DNA from: JBEKYD01 sp052148435
GTDB taxonomy: Bacteria; Acidobacteriota; Terriglobia; Bryobacterales; Bryobacteraceae
Assembly: GCA_052148435.1 (NCBI GenBank)
Contig: JBKQIF010000041.1
Location: 1-64,000, forward strand
DNA length: 64,000 nucleotides
Direction: 5' to 3'
The position numbers and the translations under genes were made by a program. The notes beneath the pieces are model-generated. The model saw only the letters and a program-made list of their open reading frames with translations, did no database searches and was not told where the DNA came from. Position 1 is the first letter of the stretch. Each line of letters starts with the position of its first letter. Of the stretch, positions 24,286 through 32,687 are shown piece after piece.

Positions 24286-25755
24286 CTACTTCGTCAGCTC
24301 CGCCACCGCCCTTTGGATCGCCGGGTCGCGCTGGGCTTCCACCTGGTCGCCTTGCTCCACGCCGAAAGCCTGGTTGAAGATTTCGGTCTTGAGACGGTTG
24401 CTGACATAGTCGCGCTCATTCAACCAATCGGCCACTCCGGGCTGGATGTCGCGCTGGCTCAGGAAGACCTGAAACTCGTCGAGAATTGGCGGCGTCACTT
24501 CGAATTGCCCGGTCACTTTGTGGATCTGCAGATACTGGGTGGCGAAAGTGGTGAACGATCCGCTGGCTTCCATCGCCGCGCGCAAGCGGTTCATCGGCTG
24601 CGGCCCGACCGGAATATCGGGCTGGATGCCGCCGCCGCCGGTTACTTTGCGGCCTTTGTCGGTGGTGAAGTCGCTTTGCCGGTTGGGGTGCGCGGTGGTG
24701 CCGCCGAGCTGAAAATGCGAGTCCAGCGGCTTTTGGATGGAGCGGCCGCTGGGCGTGTAGTAAAGAGCCGTCGTCAGCGCCAGGCCCGCGCCCTCGCTCA
24801 GGGGGAAGACGGATTGCACCAGCCCTTTGCCGTAGCTGGCTTCCCCCAGCACCACGGCGCGGTCGTGGTCCTCGATCGCACCGGTGACGATCTCCGCGGC
24901 GCTGGCGCTTTTCGCATTAATGAGAATCGCGAGTTTGCATCCGTACGGCTTGGCGTTGGGCGGAACGAATTCCGCCTTCTCCGGCGCGCCCCGCCCGCGC
25001 ACCGAAAAGATCTTCTGCCCGGGCGACAGAAACAGCGACGCGGTTTCGAGCGCCGACGCGACCACCCCGCCCGGATTGTTGCGCAGATCGAGCACCAGCG
25101 CCGTCAGTTGGTCGGCCCCCAGCTTGTCGATGGCCGCCTTCACGTCGCGCCCGGTACTCTCGTCGAAACTCGACACTCTGATGTAGCCTACGCCCGGCGA
25201 CAGAAGAAACGCGCGGTCCACGCTGGGCGATTGCATCTCTTCCGGGACCAGCACCAGGTGCTCAATTCGCGACCTGCCGGGGCGCCGCACATCGAGCTGG
25301 GCCTGGCGCTGGCGCGAGGCGCCCAGCAGTTCGCTCAATTGCTCCAGGTCCAGCCGCGCCACGATGTACCCGTTCACCGCCAGGATCTCGTCGCCCGGCG
25401 ACAGACCCGCTTTCGCCGACGGCGTACCCGGCAGCGCCTGCAGCACGATCACCCGTCCCGGCAGCAGGGACACCACGCTGCCGAACCCCTTTTGGGTGGA
25501 CGATTCCATCTTCTTGAGCTGCTCGAACTGGCCCGGGTCGAAGAAGACCGAATGCGGATCGAGCCCGCGCAGCAAGCCGGGAATCGCGCCCTGGTAGAAC
25601 ACCTGCTCGGAATTGACCGGATCGGCGGCGTTCTCCTCCGCCAGCGCGTACGCCGTCATCACGGCCTTCATCCGCGATTCCAGGCCATCGTCCGCCGCCC
25701 GGCCGAATGCCGAAAGCAATAAAGAAACTATGATGCACGGTACCAGTCGAGTCAC
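24286..25755 (-). CDS. S41-family carboxyl-terminal processing protease
   Basis: The 489-residue exported protease (signal peptide IIVSLLLSAFGRA) cleaves proteins from the C-terminal side, typically in the periplasm. It has a CtpA-like N-terminal helical region, then a PDZ domain (residues about 90-160; GLSPGDEILAVNGY). The S41 catalytic core contains the Ser285/Lys310 dyad: Ser in NAKSASAAEIV and Lys in GEASYGKGLVQ, with the 25-residue spacing typical of CtpA/CtpB. LVLDLRNNPGG is also diagnostic. The length fits the family. It lies 223 bp downstream of the glycosyltransferase-methyltransferase gene. Confidence 0.93.
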   Translation of the reverse strand: MTRLVPCIIVSLLLSAFGRAADDGLESRMKAVMTAYALAEENAADPVNSEQVFYQGAIPGLLRGLDPHSVFFDPGQFEQLKKMESSTQKGFGSVVSLLPGRVIVLQALPGTPSAKAGLSPGDEILAVNGYIVARLDLEQLSELLGASRQRQAQLDVRRPGRSRIEHLVLVPEEMQSPSVDRAFLLSPGVGYIRVSSFDESTGRDVKAAIDKLGADQLTALVLDLRNNPGGVVASALETASLFLSPGQKIFSVRGRGAPEKAEFVPPNAKPYGCKLAILINAKSASAAEIVTGAIEDHDRAVVLGEASYGKGLVQSVFPLSEGAGLALTTALYYTPSGRSIQKPLDSHFQLGGTTAHPNRQSDFTTDKGRKVTGGGGIQPDIPVGPQPMNRLRAAMEASGSFTTFATQYLQIHKVTGQFEVTPPILDEFQVFLSQRDIQPGVADWLNERDYVSNRLKTEIFNQAFGVEQGDQVEAQRDPAIQRAVAELTK

Positions 25756-25869
25756 GAAACCTCAGCCCTGTGGAGTAATGTCGAGTAACCTCAATTCTAT
25801 CGCGGCCGAAGGCGCGGTCTCTCGGGCGAATGCCACATGGTTTTCCCGCCGCAGCCCACCCGCCTGTTA

Positions 25870-25913
25870 TTGTGGGGTGGGCAATCTTGCCTGCAGCCGC
25901 CTTTTAGGCGGCT
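25870..25913. repeat. GCAATCTTGCCTGCAGCCGCC repeat
   Basis: TGTGGGGTGGGCAATCTTGC plus a GCCGCCTTTTAGGCGGC hairpin. A larger composite copy is at 38198-38316 and a partial one near 35172-35203. It lies between the S41 protease and the upstream glycosyltransferase-methyltransferase gene. Confidence 0.7.
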
Positions 25914-25978
25914 CTTCGGGTCGCGGTGGACTGCAGTTGGGTCGCGGGGACCAATCCGCGCGGCGGGGCAAGCTTCCC

Positions 25979-27985
25979 TCACGCTCCTGCGTACAGCCAC
26001 TTCGGATAGCGTTCTTTGATCGGCCCGGTCTTGCGGCCCACGGCGTAGATGCCGTCGCCGCGCAGCCCGGTTTCGAGCAAATAGCGGTCCAGCAGGTGCT
26101 CCACCCAGACGAACTCGGGATGCGGCGCATCCCGGAATTCTCCGGTTTCGAGCAGCGCGACCTCGAACCCCGAGTTTTCCAGGAGCTGGTGGATTTCCCG
26201 CGGCGCGTATTCCCGATTGTGCCGCGCCTCCACTTCGCCCGACGCCGCCGGCTTGATGTAGGACGCGAAAAAGCCCGGATGGTAGCCTTGCAGGATCGCC
26301 GAGACGGCCCGCAACGAGGCTGCGTTGGGCGTGGTCAGCACCAGATGGCCGCCCGGCTCGAGCACGCGGTTGATCTCGCCCATCATGTGCATGGGATCCT
26401 CGAAAAGGTGCTCGATCAGCTCACAGCACAGGACCGTGTGGAAGTGTCCGCCGGCATAGGGAAAGGGATCTTTCTCGGCGTCGAACAGGTCGATCTCGCA
26501 CGCAAAGGTCTCGCCGTCTTCGGAGCGAACGTCGCGGTGTTCCACCCGTCCCGCCGCGCCGTAGTAGCAGCCACGCACCTCGCCATATCCCAAGCGGGTG
26601 CGCAGGGCGGGCGTGATCTGGAGATAGGCGCCCATTTCCAGGATGCGATCCTGCGGGCCGCCTTTGGGCGTGATGGCCAGAGTTTTTTCGAGACGCGTCT
26701 GGTGCGTCTCCAGATAGTTCCGCGCTTCGCGATTCTGCGCCCAGGAAGAGAGGTACCGGGTGGTCTCCGCCGCCGATTGCGGTTCGGGAACCGGGGCTGG
26801 CCCGGCCGCGGGCGAGGCGGCGCCGGCGGCGGCGTTGCCCTCCTCCGGCCCTTCGGGCCATTCCCTGCCCTGCCATACGGCTTCGAGAAATCCAGCGTAA
26901 CGCCGCGCCACCGAATCCCAATTGCACTCCGCGGCGACGTATTTCTTAGCCTGCTCGCCCAGTGCGCGAGCCGTTTCCGGACGCGAAACCAGCAGGTTCA
27001 GGTACTCGAAAATCAGGTCCTCATCGCCCGGTCCCGGCGGCACTTTCAGGCAAACATCCTCCGGGAATTCGGCGAACGCGCCAATATCCGACACTAATGC
27101 CGCCTTGCCCAAGCCCAGCGCTCGCAACAGGGTGCCGGAGCTTTCGCCCACGGTGGGGTAGCGCAGGTTCAGGACGATGTCGCAGGCGGCCAGGTATCCC
27201 ACGAAATCGTCGATGGGAGCGAAGCCCAACACCTGCACGTGAGCGGAAAGGCCGAGCGAGCGGATCAGGCTCGCGAGCGGAAGCTCGGGATGCGGCTCAC
27301 CCACCAGGATCATCTTCGCCTCCGGCACGAGGCGCGTGAGGCGGCGAAAGGCGCGCAGCGATTCGGCAATCCGTTTGTAGGGTTTGAGAAAGCCGAAAAT
27401 GCCGATGAGGGGGGTGGTCTCGTCGAGCCCCAGCCGATCGCGAAATCGATGGCGGTCCGCGGCGGGAATCCACGCGCCATGAGGGATCACCCCGACCGGC
27501 CCTCTGAAGCCGGCTTTCCGCACCTGGCGCTCGATGAAGCGGCTGTGGACGATCGCGCCGCGCGCGCTCTCGAGCAGACGGCGCGTCATCGCCAGCCCTT
27601 CGTAATCCGGTCCGACCTCCAGCGCCCGCACCCGCAGGGCGAAGTCGCGCGCCGCCGCGCCGCCGTTATATTCGCACTCGCGCACATAGCCGTCCCAGTC
27701 GTTGCGCTTGATGGTGAGCGAGGCGATCAGATGGTGCAGGTTGGCTTCGTGCATCACCACCACGCCGGGATGCGCCAGGGCGGTTTCGTACACGAACTCG
27801 TGATGCTCGTTGTTGCCGACCTGGTAGAGCGCCATGTCGAAGCGCGCCGGGTCGTACGCCTGGCCGGGCCGCGAAAACACCTCAAGGGAGGCCAGCGGCG
27901 CGAGCGAACCGACCAGCGCCTCGGAATAATCCGCAATCCCGGACCGCGCCGGCGGCATCGGAGAGAAAAAAGCTACGCGCATCAT
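25979..27985 (-). CDS. Glycosyltransferase (GT4)-methyltransferase fusion
   Basis: The 668-residue protein joins two enzymes. Residues about 1-385 form a GT-B glycosyltransferase: MMRVAFFSPMPPARSGIADY, GVIPHGAWIP, LIGIFGFLKPYKRI, and the C-terminal acceptor-site region YPTVGESSGTLLRALGLGKA with the EX7-like glutamate. A Pro/Ala-rich linker (about 400-430) leads to a class I SAM methyltransferase (about 470-640) with HTVLCCELIEHLFEDP and LEPGGHLVLTTPN. The fusion probably adds a sugar and methylates the growing glycan. It lies at the distal end of the minus-strand polysaccharide region. Confidence 0.85.
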   Translation of the reverse strand: MMRVAFFSPMPPARSGIADYSEALVGSLAPLASLEVFSRPGQAYDPARFDMALYQVGNNEHHEFVYETALAHPGVVVMHEANLHHLIASLTIKRNDWDGYVRECEYNGGAAARDFALRVRALEVGPDYEGLAMTRRLLESARGAIVHSRFIERQVRKAGFRGPVGVIPHGAWIPAADRHRFRDRLGLDETTPLIGIFGFLKPYKRIAESLRAFRRLTRLVPEAKMILVGEPHPELPLASLIRSLGLSAHVQVLGFAPIDDFVGYLAACDIVLNLRYPTVGESSGTLLRALGLGKAALVSDIGAFAEFPEDVCLKVPPGPGDEDLIFEYLNLLVSRPETARALGEQAKKYVAAECNWDSVARRYAGFLEAVWQGREWPEGPEEGNAAAGAASPAAGPAPVPEPQSAAETTRYLSSWAQNREARNYLETHQTRLEKTLAITPKGGPQDRILEMGAYLQITPALRTRLGYGEVRGCYYGAAGRVEHRDVRSEDGETFACEIDLFDAEKDPFPYAGGHFHTVLCCELIEHLFEDPMHMMGEINRVLEPGGHLVLTTPNAASLRAVSAILQGYHPGFFASYIKPAASGEVEARHNREYAPREIHQLLENSGFEVALLETGEFRDAPHPEFVWVEHLLDRYLLETGLRGDGIYAVGRKTGPIKERYPKWLYAGA

Positions 27986-28016
27986 GGCACTGGCTTCGGA
28001 GAATGCTGAAAAAGGC

Positions 28017-28078
28017 TTTCACCGGCTGAAGCCTGTGCCACCTCTGGTCTTAGGTGGCACAGGCTTAAGCCTGTGGTC
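28017..28078. repeat. CACAGGCTTAAGCCTGTG repeat, second copy
   Basis: TTTCACCGGCTGAAGCCTGT then TGCCACC..GGTGGCA and ACAGGCTTAAGCCTGTGGTC form inverted halves. It is related to the copy at 21845-21913. It lies upstream of the fusion glycosyltransferase. Confidence 0.65.
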
Positions 28079-28151
28079 TTCTTGCAGGCCAGGGTAGCTC
28101 TTTTCAGCGGCTTGTTCAGCCTGTGAGGCACCACCATGGGCGACATGCGGG

Positions 28152-28877
28152 CTAGCGCGCCAGCTCCAGCGATAAGGTTCCCAGTTGTGCGGGAATGCGG
28201 ATGACCAGCGGCGTGCGCGCGGCGTCACGCGCGTAGAACACCTCCACGGTGGTGTCGGACTTGGGCCCCTTCAGCGAGACCGTCAGGTGATCGGTCACGG
28301 CCGGCTTATCCCCTACGCGTAGCGTTTCCTCGCCCACGTAAGTCAGGTGCGCGGTATAGGCGGAGCCGAAGTAAACCTGCTGCGCCGGCGGCATGCGGCC
28401 CTGACCGAGTTCCTCGCGCGCGTAATAGACATAGGCCACCGCGTCGCGCGCGCACGAGAGGACGCTAAAGGTGGATTCCCCGCCGCCGGCCGGAAACAGC
28501 GTCACCCGTTTCGCCGAACCGGCGGCCTGATCGAAGGTGATCCGTTCCGTGTCGGATTTGCCGCCGTGGTCCATGGTGCGGGTCAGTTCCTCGGAGCATA
28601 GCCCGCTGTCGGCGATGGCGCGATAGCTGTCATTCAGAGTGAAGCCAGGCACGGCGGCATTCACCGAAACCGTGAACGCCCAGTTATTGCCGGTGTGGTG
28701 CGCGCTCATGGAGGCTTCTCCCAGGCTGAGCCCGCTCTGCCAGTTGATACCGTAGCGAAGGGACTCATCCTGAAACGGAAAGCCGCTCTGGGCCACGGCC
28801 GGCCACGCCAGAACCAGCCAGGCGGCCGCCAGGGCGGCCAATCGGGCGGCTAATCGGGATGGCTTTCGAGGATTCAT
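28152..28877 (-). CDS. Exported DUF3108 protein
   Basis: From ATG 28877 the 241-residue product has a signal peptide (LAALAAAWLVLAWPAVAQ) and a beta-rich DUF3108-type domain (LRYGINWQSGLSLGEASMSA; HLTYVGEETLRVGDKPAVTD). The domain is predicted to be periplasmic and of unknown function. Its ATG overlaps the stop of the preceding glycosyltransferase by four bases (ATGA), so the two are translationally coupled. That suggests a role connected with polysaccharide or outer-membrane assembly, but this is only context. Confidence 0.78.
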   Translation of the reverse strand: MNPRKPSRLAARLAALAAAWLVLAWPAVAQSGFPFQDESLRYGINWQSGLSLGEASMSAHHTGNNWAFTVSVNAAVPGFTLNDSYRAIADSGLCSEELTRTMDHGGKSDTERITFDQAAGSAKRVTLFPAGGGESTFSVLSCARDAVAYVYYAREELGQGRMPPAQQVYFGSAYTAHLTYVGEETLRVGDKPAVTDHLTVSLKGPKSDTTVEVFYARDAARTPLVIRIPAQLGTLSLELAR

Positions 28878-30028
28878 CGGCGTGCGACGGCGTCGGCGCG
28901 TGCGAATGGACGGGAGACCGCGCGGTCGGCCACCTCGCGGTAAACTTCCAAGGCAAGATCGGCCGCCTTCTGCCAACTGAATTGGATCGCCCGCTGCGAA
29001 CCCAGACGCTCCATCCGGGCGCGCAAATCCGAATCCAGCAGCAGGTCGGCCACGGCCCGCACCATCTCGTCGGTGGAGTACGGGTCGAACAGGATGGCGG
29101 CGCCATCCACCACTTCCGGCAGCGCCGTGACGTTGGAACAGGCTACCGCGCGCCCGCAGGCCATGGCCTCCAGCGCCGGCAATCCGAATCCCTCGTAAAA
29201 CGACGGGAACACGAACAGGTCGCAGGCGTTGTAGAGCTGCTGCAATTCGTCGTCGCTGACGAAGCCGGTGAACTGAATGCGGTCGGCCACGCCGGAGTCC
29301 CGCGCGGCTTCGCGCACCCGGCTGGCAAACCAGGTCTCCTTCCCGGCCAACACCAGGTTATGCCGAAGTTGCGGATAGGAGCGTGCCAGGCGGGCGAAGG
29401 CGCGAATCAGGCCGATCTGATTCTTGCGCAGTTGCAGATCTCCCACCGCCAGCACGAACGGCGTGGAAATGCCGAACCGTCTGGCGACCTGCGGAGCGGC
29501 CGCCTCGCGCGGCAGGGGACGAAACGCGGGACCCGCCGCGTTGGGCACCACTACCACCTTGTCTTCGTCCAGATCGCCGTAGACTTTCAAAATCGACCGC
29601 CGCGAGAATTCCGTCGGAGTAAGGATCTTGGCCGCGCGCTTCACCGTGCGTCCCACGGTACATTGCAATTGCAAGGCCCGCTTGCGGGTGAAGTACTCCG
29701 GGTGCTCGAGGAAACTCACGTCGTGGACCGTGGCTACTACCGGCGTGGTACAGCCCAGCGGGGCAGTGTACTGGACGTGCAGCAAGTCCGGCCGGTCGGC
29801 GCGCACCCTCCGCGCCAGGTCGAATCCCAGCCGCACAAACGGGTTCTTGGCGATGCGGCGCGTGGAGATCGACGCCGCCAGCGCGCCCGCCGCTTCGGCG
29901 GACGAAATGTAGGCGATGAACTCGCAGTCCCGCTGTCCGGAGGCCAATGCGTTCAAGAGACTTCGAACGTAAACCTCATTCCCGGTGAGGTGCCGGCCGA
30001 TGGCGTGAGCATCAACGGCAACGCGCAT
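28874..30028 (-). CDS. GT4-family glycosyltransferase
   Basis: The 384-residue protein is a GT-B-fold retaining glycosyltransferase of the GT4 family that transfers a sugar from a nucleotide donor to a glycan acceptor. Seen are HAIGRHLTGNEVYVRSLLNA at the N-terminus, VATVHDVSFLEHP, TPFVLAVGDLQLRKNQIGLI, and the donor-binding FPSFYEGFGLPALEAMACGR with its EX7E glutamates. It is the third of three GT4 genes in a minus-strand run and overlaps the following DUF3108 gene by 4 bp. Confidence 0.9.
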   Translation of the reverse strand: MRVAVDAHAIGRHLTGNEVYVRSLLNALASGQRDCEFIAYISSAEAAGALAASISTRRIAKNPFVRLGFDLARRVRADRPDLLHVQYTAPLGCTTPVVATVHDVSFLEHPEYFTRKRALQLQCTVGRTVKRAAKILTPTEFSRRSILKVYGDLDEDKVVVVPNAAGPAFRPLPREAAAPQVARRFGISTPFVLAVGDLQLRKNQIGLIRAFARLARSYPQLRHNLVLAGKETWFASRVREAARDSGVADRIQFTGFVSDDELQQLYNACDLFVFPSFYEGFGLPALEAMACGRAVACSNVTALPEVVDGAAILFDPYSTDEMVRAVADLLLDSDLRARMERLGSQRAIQFSWQKAADLALEVYREVADRAVSRPFARADAVARR

Positions 30029-30070
30029 TATTTGTACCAGTATACCGGAGCGAAAGGTCCCAGAGCTGTG

Positions 30071-31225
30071 TCACAAATCCAAATTCCGCCAAGACGCCTC
30101 CCAGTTAAACTCCTTTTCCACCAAGGATCTGCCCGCCTGACCCAATGCTAACCGCCCTTCCATGCAACCCAACAGCCACGAAACACTCTCGGCAAAAGCG
30201 CGCGGAGAATCCGCCAGGCGAATGTTCTTTCCATCACAAACCGGCAAGCCTTCAGCTCCCAGCGTGGTGGAAACCACCGGCAGGGCCGCGGCCCAGGCCT
30301 CCAGAATCTTGAGGCGTGTACCACTGCCAGCCACCACCGGAACCACCGCTACCTCCGCCCGCGCCAGTTCCGCCAACGCATCCTCTACGGGGCCGGTAAA
30401 CTCGACCCGGGTGTCACCTTCGACCAGATGCCGCACCGCACCGGGATTTTTCCCCACCAGGCGCCACACCAGCCGCGGCCAACGTTCGCGCAGACCGGGC
30501 CAAACCGTCCGGGCGAAGAAGCGCACCGCGGAAATATTGGGGTGATATTCCAGATTCCCGGAAAAAACAATCACGTGCTCTTTGGTTTGAACCGGGACCG
30601 GCCGCAAAGGAATGCTGTTGGGGTAGACCCGCAGGCGGGCGGCGGGGGCCAGACGGGCGGCCTCGCGGCGGTCGGCCGCGGAGGTCACCAGCACTTCGCT
30701 GAAACGCGGCAGCCAGGCCGATTCCAGCCGCCGGGAGGCGCTGCCAAAGACCCGATGCGCCAGCGCCGGCCCGGCGCTTTCCACCGCCGCGCAACGCGCA
30801 TGCAGCAGCGACTCGATGTTGTGGAGGTTGAGCACGGTGCGCGCGCAGTGCGGAGCTAGCACTTCCAGGTACGGCGCGCACCAGGAGTGCTCGATCACGC
30901 CCAGTTCATACTGCCGGCCGGCGATGCTCTGCGCTACCGCCCGTTCCAACCCGCCGAAGCGATCCACCAGCGGCGGCACCTGGCGCGCCAGGCGAACGGC
31001 GTTGCGCGCCACGCGGGCCGCCAGGTGCCGCTGGTGCGCGGGCAAATCGATCGCCGCGACTCGCTCCACCAGACCCGCCGGCAGCGCCGCCGCCAGATCC
31101 GGCGCACCGGCTTCGCGGAACACCACGAGGTCTACGGCATAACGCTCGGCCAGATAGTGGAGGAGCGACGCGGTGCGCAGGGCGCCGCCGCCGGCCAGCG
31201 GATACGGCGCTTCCGGCGCCAGCAT
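30071..31225 (-). CDS. GT4-family glycosyltransferase
   Basis: The 384-residue protein has a GT-B fold: N-terminal MLAPEAPYPLAGGGALRTAS, LNLHNIESLLHARC, a linker near PNSIPLRP, and a C-terminal domain with VIVFSGNLEYHPNISAVRFF and VVAGSGTRLKILEAWAAALP. The Glu-containing EAWAAALPVVST replaces the usual E-x7-E, as in several PEP-CTERM/exopolysaccharide-associated GT4 proteins. It ends 42 bp before the next GT gene. The substrate is unknown. Confidence 0.87.
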   Translation of the reverse strand: MLAPEAPYPLAGGGALRTASLLHYLAERYAVDLVVFREAGAPDLAAALPAGLVERVAAIDLPAHQRHLAARVARNAVRLARQVPPLVDRFGGLERAVAQSIAGRQYELGVIEHSWCAPYLEVLAPHCARTVLNLHNIESLLHARCAAVESAGPALAHRVFGSASRRLESAWLPRFSEVLVTSAADRREAARLAPAARLRVYPNSIPLRPVPVQTKEHVIVFSGNLEYHPNISAVRFFARTVWPGLRERWPRLVWRLVGKNPGAVRHLVEGDTRVEFTGPVEDALAELARAEVAVVPVVAGSGTRLKILEAWAAALPVVSTTLGAEGLPVCDGKNIRLADSPRAFAESVSWLLGCMEGRLALGQAGRSLVEKEFNWEASWRNLDL

Positions 31226-31275
31226 GATCGCCGCGGGTTTGGAGTTAGGGCCTGTCAGAAGCGCATTCTCTTAAT

Positions 31276-31320
31276 GTGGAGCAGGCCTTTGGCCTGCATT
31301 TGCCATCCTCTTGTAGAGTA
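31276..31320. repeat. GGAGCAGGCCTTTGGCCTGC repeat
   Basis: TGTGGAGCAGGCCTTTGGCC followed by TTGTAGAGTA is a member of the family at 2657-2729 and 57465-57593. It lies between two GT4 genes. Confidence 0.6.
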
Positions 31321-31356
31321 TGCTTTCGCCACGGAAATTCTCTGCCCACAGCCCCG

Positions 31357-32421
31357 TCACTTGCCAAAGCGCTCAATTGCCTCCCGGTAAACCTCCCGCG
31401 TGCGCTCGGCCGCGCGTTTCCAGGAAAACTGCGACGCACGCTCGAGCGACTTCTCCCGCCAGGAGGCGCGCCACACGGCGTCGCTCGCCATCCGCCGCAT
31501 GGCCTCCGCCAATTCGTTCCCGCCGGCAAAATAGCAGGCGGCGTCGCCCGCAGCCTCGGCCACCGCCAGCGACGCGATCACCGGCGCACCGCACTGCATT
31601 GCCTCTACCACCGGCAGGCCGAATCCCTCGTAGCGCGACGGGTAGACCAGCGCGACCGCTCCGGAGTACAACCCCGCCAATTCGCCGTCGGCTACCTCTC
31701 CGGCCAGCCGCAATCCAGGTTCCGGCGCGAACGCCGGGCCGTCGGCGCGTCGCCGCCCGGCCAACACCAGGTCCACGTCCAACCCGCGTCTGACCATGCG
31801 CCACGCTTCGACCAGGGTTTCGAGATTCTTGCGCGGCTCCAGAGTTCCGAGGAACAGGAAATACGGGGTCCGAACCGGTTGGTCTGCCGCGGCCTCCACC
31901 GGCAAAAGCCACGGCGCGGCGGCTTCGGCAATCGCCACCACCCGGTCGGGCTCCAAACGCCATCGCTCCAGCGCCTGCCGCCGCACGCTCTCCGCCGGCG
32001 TGATCACCATCGCGGCACGGTGGGTGCGCAACAGCCACGGCGTTCGCCGCCGGACCCGCGCCGCGGCGCGATGCCAGGCCGGATCCATCCAGGGGGAAAG
32101 GTCGTGCACCGTCATGACGCTGGGCCTCCGGGCCAGGTACGGAACCGCGAAATCGGGCCCATGAATCACCTCCGCTCCCCAGCGCGCAGCGGCCTGCTCG
32201 CAGCCCCACAGCCACCAGCGCCTTTCGATGGCGCCGCGCGGCCCCGCCGCCCGCTCCAGGTTAGGCGGAGCATCCTCCGGCAACCGAAACGGCTGGTCCG
32301 AGATCAGGGCGTAGTCGTCTTTGGGGAAAGCCCGCGCCAGCGCGAGGCTCAACTGCGCCGTATAGCGCGCCAAGCCGCCGCTTCCCATGGCCAGCGTAGC
32401 CGCCTCGATGGCTACCCGCAT
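31357..32421 (-). CDS. GT4-family glycosyltransferase
   Basis: The 354-residue protein has the GT4 layout: MRVAIEAATLAMGSGGLARY, TVHDLSPWMDP, YFLFLGTLEPRKNLETLVEA, and YPSRYEGFGLPVVEAMQCGA, the EX7E donor-binding motif. It resembles mannosyl- or rhamnosyltransferases of exopolysaccharide clusters. It lies downstream of rmlA-rmlC-rmlB, separated by a REPIN-like element, so rhamnose from dTDP-rhamnose is a plausible donor (inference). Confidence 0.9.
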   Translation of the reverse strand: MRVAIEAATLAMGSGGLARYTAQLSLALARAFPKDDYALISDQPFRLPEDAPPNLERAAGPRGAIERRWWLWGCEQAAARWGAEVIHGPDFAVPYLARRPSVMTVHDLSPWMDPAWHRAAARVRRRTPWLLRTHRAAMVITPAESVRRQALERWRLEPDRVVAIAEAAAPWLLPVEAAADQPVRTPYFLFLGTLEPRKNLETLVEAWRMVRRGLDVDLVLAGRRRADGPAFAPEPGLRLAGEVADGELAGLYSGAVALVYPSRYEGFGLPVVEAMQCGAPVIASLAVAEAAGDAACYFAGGNELAEAMRRMASDAVWRASWREKSLERASQFSWKRAAERTREVYREAIERFGK

Positions 32422-32450
32422 GGCACCTGGCTGGCCAACTTAGCCCCAGC

Positions 32451-32686
32451 GTGGCGCACGCACTTTTGCGTGTCGCGTCGAGACTCGTCTCGACGCTCGC
32501 ATTGGTTCGATTGGGAGGCTCCCGCTAGTGCCGCGATTCCGTGCACGCAGACACATGTTGTAGTCGAATGCCCCATCTCTATGCGGCAGGCACGCCGCTG
32601 CTTCTCGGCGACGCCGCGCGACATCCCAGGCCGAGCGCAAGCGTCGAGAGAAGTCTCGACGCGGCACGCAAAAGTGCGTGCGCCAC
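32451..32686. repeat. REPIN-like element: facing two-hairpin repeats
   Basis: GTGGCGCACGCACTTTTGCG (32451-32470) continuing to GACGCTC at about 32498 faces an inverted copy ending CGCAAAAGTGCGTGCGCCAC (32641-32686). The outer 30 or so bases match with one mismatch. About 140 bp of unrelated sequence lies between. The right end abuts the rmlB stop codon (32688). Confidence 0.8.
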
Positions 32687-32687
32687 G

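Noticed and set aside
24313..25722. Plus-strand open frame of 469 codons
   Set aside because: Shadow of the S41 protease gene; Arg/His/Gln-rich product typical of antisense frames in GC-rich DNA.
32451..32686. Possible CRISPR array from repeated palindromes
   Set aside because: There are only two inverted copies with no regular spacers, and no cas genes occur in the window.
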